The notes under the pieces: generated by a model | The model's input: the letters and a program-made list of their open reading frames with translations, nothing else | Databases searched by the model: none | Told to the model about the DNA's origin: nothing | Shown here: in pieces, positions 36,515-38,569 of the stretch | Layout: the number at the start of each line of letters is the position of its first letter | How positions within the stretch are numbered: the stretch's first letter is position 1 | Source of the DNA: Candidatus Epulonipiscium sp. | Lineage (GTDB): Bacteria > Bacillota > Clostridia > Lachnospirales > Defluviitaleaceae | Assembly (NCBI GenBank): GCA_012521395.1 | Contig: JAAYML010000009.1 | Location: 1 to 38,569, forward strand | Direction of reading: 5' to 3' | DNA length: 38,569 nucleotides | Position numbers and translations under genes: made by a program

Positions 36515-38287
36515 ATGGGCTTTATCAAAAATAACTATCTGAAAAAAATAAATCTTGTTTTTGCTTTGATTGTATCCTTATTATTGAATACAACGGCAAA
36601 TTATCCAGTTCAGGCTAAAACAACAAGTGTTAATGATTCGTCGGATGTAAAATTAGAAGTTTCTGTCGACAGCACCTGGGAAGAAGGCGGTTATGAATAC
36701 AACTTGATAAATGTCTATATTTGGAATAAAAGTGGCAAAGATATTTCCAACTGGACTGTTGATATTCCGCTTAAGAACAAAGACCTTGATCAAATATGGA
36801 ATGCTAAGCCCAGTTATAAAGATAATGGCTTATCTTTTGAAGCAGTCGATTATAATAATACAATTGTAGCAGATTCAAATATTTGTTTTGGTTTTATTGT
36901 AAAAGGTAAAAAAGATAATAACAATAAACCTTTTGCTCAATTATCCTATGATAACAGTGTGGCAAGAATCACAAACTATCAGACAAATACTAACAACAAT
37001 AATAGTAATAACAATAATAATAAGAAGAATACGGGTACAAACAAAATTGTTCCAGCTAAAGATGTTCCACCTCCAACAACTGACGACTGGTTGTATACAG
37101 ATGGCAATAAAATTGTAGATAAGTATGGTAATGAAGTATGGTTAACAGGTGTTAACTGGTTTGGATATAATACAGGCACCAATACTTTTGATGGCTTGTG
37201 GGCAGCTGATTTAAATACTTCCATTGCCGCCATAGCAGACCGAGGTTTTAATGTTCTCAGGATTCCAATTTCCAGTGAATTGATTTTGCAATGGGCAGAA
37301 GGAGATATTCCGGATGCTAATTTTAATCAGGCTATTAACCATTATCTAGTTGGCATGAATAGTCTGGAAATTTTTGATTATGTGATTGGCCAATGCAGGG
37401 CAAACGGACTTAAAATTATCATCGATATTCATTCAGCTAAGACCGACCCTATGGGGCATATGAAACCCCTTTGGGTTGAAGGAGATATTACAGAAGCCGA
37501 TTATCTGTATTCTTTATCCTGGATAGCAGAAAGATATAAAAATGATGATACAATTATTGCTTATGATTTAAAAAATGAGCCGCATGGTAAGCCTAATGAA
37601 GCTCAAAAGGCTATCTGGAATGACTCCAAAGCAGCAAACAACTGGAAGTATGTTGCTGAAAAAGCTGCATTTGCTGTTCTTTCTAAAAATCCAAATGTTT
37701 TAGTTCTGGTAGAAGGTATTGAGATTTATCCTAAAAATATTAAAACTAATAAAGATTATTCTTCTACAAATCCGGCAGATTATTACTTTAACTGGTGGGG
37801 TGGAAACTTAAGAGGTGTTAAGGATTATCCAATTGATCTTGGTAAATATCAAAATAAATTGGTTTATTCACCTCATGATTATGGTCCATCGGTTTATGCT
37901 CAACCTTGGTTTGAAGGTAACTTTACTTATAAAACATTATATGAAGATTGTTGGAAAGATAACTGGATGTTTATCCACGAGGAAGAAATTGCACCAATCT
38001 TAATTGGTGAATGGGGAGGTCACATGACCGAACCTAATCTTAAATGGATGGTATATTTAAGAAAGCTTATTAAAGACAATCAATTGCATCATACTTTCTG
38101 GTGCTTTAATGCTAACTCAGGTGATACGGGTGGCTTAGTATTAGATGACTTTACGACTTGGGATGAAGAAAAATACGGTTTTGTAAAATCCGTATTATGG
38201 CAAAAAGATGGCAAGTTTGTTGGATTAGACCATAAAATACCATTAGGAAAAAACGGAATATCATTAAGTGAATATTATAAAAAATAG
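36515..38287 (+). CDS. Secreted GH5 endoglucanase with N-terminal CBM2-like domain
   Basis: A 590-residue cellulase. A signal peptide (about 1-34, ending PVQA) precedes a CBM2-like cellulose-binding domain (about 44-132: [38 protein letters not shown]). A poly-Asn linker (about 155-190) ends in PPPTT. The GH5 (beta/alpha)8 domain (about 192-580) has acid/base Glu355 (YDLKNEPHG), nucleophile Glu499 (LIGEWGG), IIIDIHSA and YSPHDYGP. The FNWWGGNL segment and size point to the endoglucanase subfamilies of GH5. No dockerin or S-layer motif is present, so it acts free outside the cell. RBS AAAGGAGGAAAG precedes ATG 36515; a strong terminator follows. It complements the GH9 enzyme upstream. Confidence 0.95.
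   Translation: MGFIKNNYLKKINLVFALIVSLLLNTTANYPVQAKTTSVNDSSDVKLEVSVDSTWEEGGYEYNLINVYIWNKSGKDISNWTVDIPLKNKDLDQIWNAKPSYKDNGLSFEAVDYNNTIVADSNICFGFIVKGKKDNNNKPFAQLSYDNSVARITNYQTNTNNNNSNNNNNKKNTGTNKIVPAKDVPPPTTDDWLYTDGNKIVDKYGNEVWLTGVNWFGYNTGTNTFDGLWAADLNTSIAAIADRGFNVLRIPISSELILQWAEGDIPDANFNQAINHYLVGMNSLEIFDYVIGQCRANGLKIIIDIHSAKTDPMGHMKPLWVEGDITEADYLYSLSWIAERYKNDDTIIAYDLKNEPHGKPNEAQKAIWNDSKAANNWKYVAEKAAFAVLSKNPNVLVLVEGIEIYPKNIKTNKDYSSTNPADYYFNWWGGNLRGVKDYPIDLGKYQNKLVYSPHDYGPSVYAQPWFEGNFTYKTLYEDCWKDNWMFIHEEEIAPILIGEWGGHMTEPNLKWMVYLRKLIKDNQLHHTFWCFNANSGDTGGLVLDDFTTWDEEKYGFVKSVLWQKDGKFVGLDHKIPLGKNGISLSEYYKK
36985..37032 (+). repeat. AAC/AAT triplet repeat coding the poly-Asn linker
   Basis: About 14 near-consecutive Asn codons (AAC and AAT) interrupted by single Ser codons. 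Linker length could vary by slippage in whole codons. Confidence 0.75.
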
Positions 38288-38291
38288 TAAT

Positions 38292-38327
38292 AAAAATCCC
38301 CTTATCTAAACGGTAAGGGGATTTTTT
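38292..38327 (+). terminator. Terminator after the GH5 gene
   Basis: 13-bp stem (38292-38304 with 38314-38326) with a 9-nt loop and a T run. Confidence 0.92.
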
Positions 38328-38569
38328 ACTCAAGATGAGACCAATTATATTGGTGATATGTATGAGCGTGTTATAACAGCTACTTCACAAATGCTCAAAG
38401 AACAAGGAGCAGAAATTAATAAGCAGTCTATGGAATCTAATATCTCTATGGAAGCTTTAAAAACAGCCTTTGAAGATGCAATTGCTGCTATAGATGCCAT
38501 AAGTAATTTTAAGCAGGAAGCTCTTCCAAGAATGAAACAGACCGTAGAGCAATTCAGAGAGCTTGCCGA
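38328..38569 (+). pseudogene. telA: 3' part of a toxic-anion-resistance (TelA) gene, 5' end missing, runs off the window
   Basis: From about 38328 to the window end one frame stays open and encodes a helical segment (MYERVITATSQMLKEQGAEI, then ALKTAFEDAIAAIDAISNFK and EALPRMKQTVEQF) matching the C-terminal quarter of TelA/YceH-type tellurite-resistance proteins, which are about 370 residues long. The frame begins at the foot of the GH5 terminator; no start codon with an RBS, promoter or N-terminal part precedes it. The in-frame ATG at 38358 has no RBS. I infer a 5'-deleted gene joined to the cellulase unit. The true end lies beyond the window. Confidence 0.75.

Overview
The window is AT-rich, low-GC Firmicutes DNA with AGGAGG ribosome binding sites and compact hairpin-plus-T terminators. 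The gene content suggests an anaerobic, cellulolytic member of class Clostridia: a secreted GH9 cellulase with two CBM3 modules, a secreted CBM2-like/GH5 endoglucanase, a clostridial-type NifH, ECF vitamin transporters, D-lactate dehydrogenase and AmmeMemoRadiSam genes. There is no phage, plasmid or IS module. I cannot name a species.

Layout. 1-1.8 kb: the wreck of a type III CRISPR locus, with a 5'-eroded cas6, an intact csx20, a cas10/csm1 reduced to its HD domain and cut exactly at a CRISPR repeat, and two degenerate repeats around one 36-nt spacer. 1.9-4.4 kb: a cysteine-free Rrf2/CymR-like regulator, then a consensus promoter overlapped by an 11-bp palindrome, driving an ABC ATPase and an orphan nifH. 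4.5-9.2 kb: a DUF1835/DUF3658 protein, a BlaI/M56 signalling pair whose promoter lies inside a 12-bp inverted repeat and whose sensor looks like a beta-propeller plus DUF4825, and a VOC protein. 9.7-12.8 kb: DUF4127 protein, D-2-hydroxyacid dehydrogenase, and a start-less fragment of a copper-amine-oxidase-N-type protein. 13.2-18.6 kb: M29 aminopeptidase, then a Yip1/MFP/ABC ATPase/FtsX permease operon. 18.7-23.9 kb: a Fic gene with an in-frame stop, an ECF S component, convergent AmmeMemoRadiSam genes, a DJ-1 protein, and a niacin-type ECF S component with a palindrome filling its promoter spacer. 24.3-31.1 kb: PutP, a Pit phosphate carrier with its DUF47 partner, and CarB without CarA. 31.1-38.6 kb: the two cellulases flank three tandem, frameshifted copies of one unrecognised membrane protein gene, and a 5'-less telA fragment follows the last terminator.

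Two themes stand out. The first is local gene decay: cas6, cas10, the CRISPR array, the amine-oxidase-like gene, fic, telA and the three membrane paralogs are all broken, often exactly at a junction with an intact neighbour. The second is a set of legible small regulons, each with an operator placed on its promoter. The best candidates for new biology are the Rrf2-operator-ABC ATPase-NifH unit, which lacks any nitrogenase component 1, and the BlaI/M56-propeller-DUF4825 sensor.
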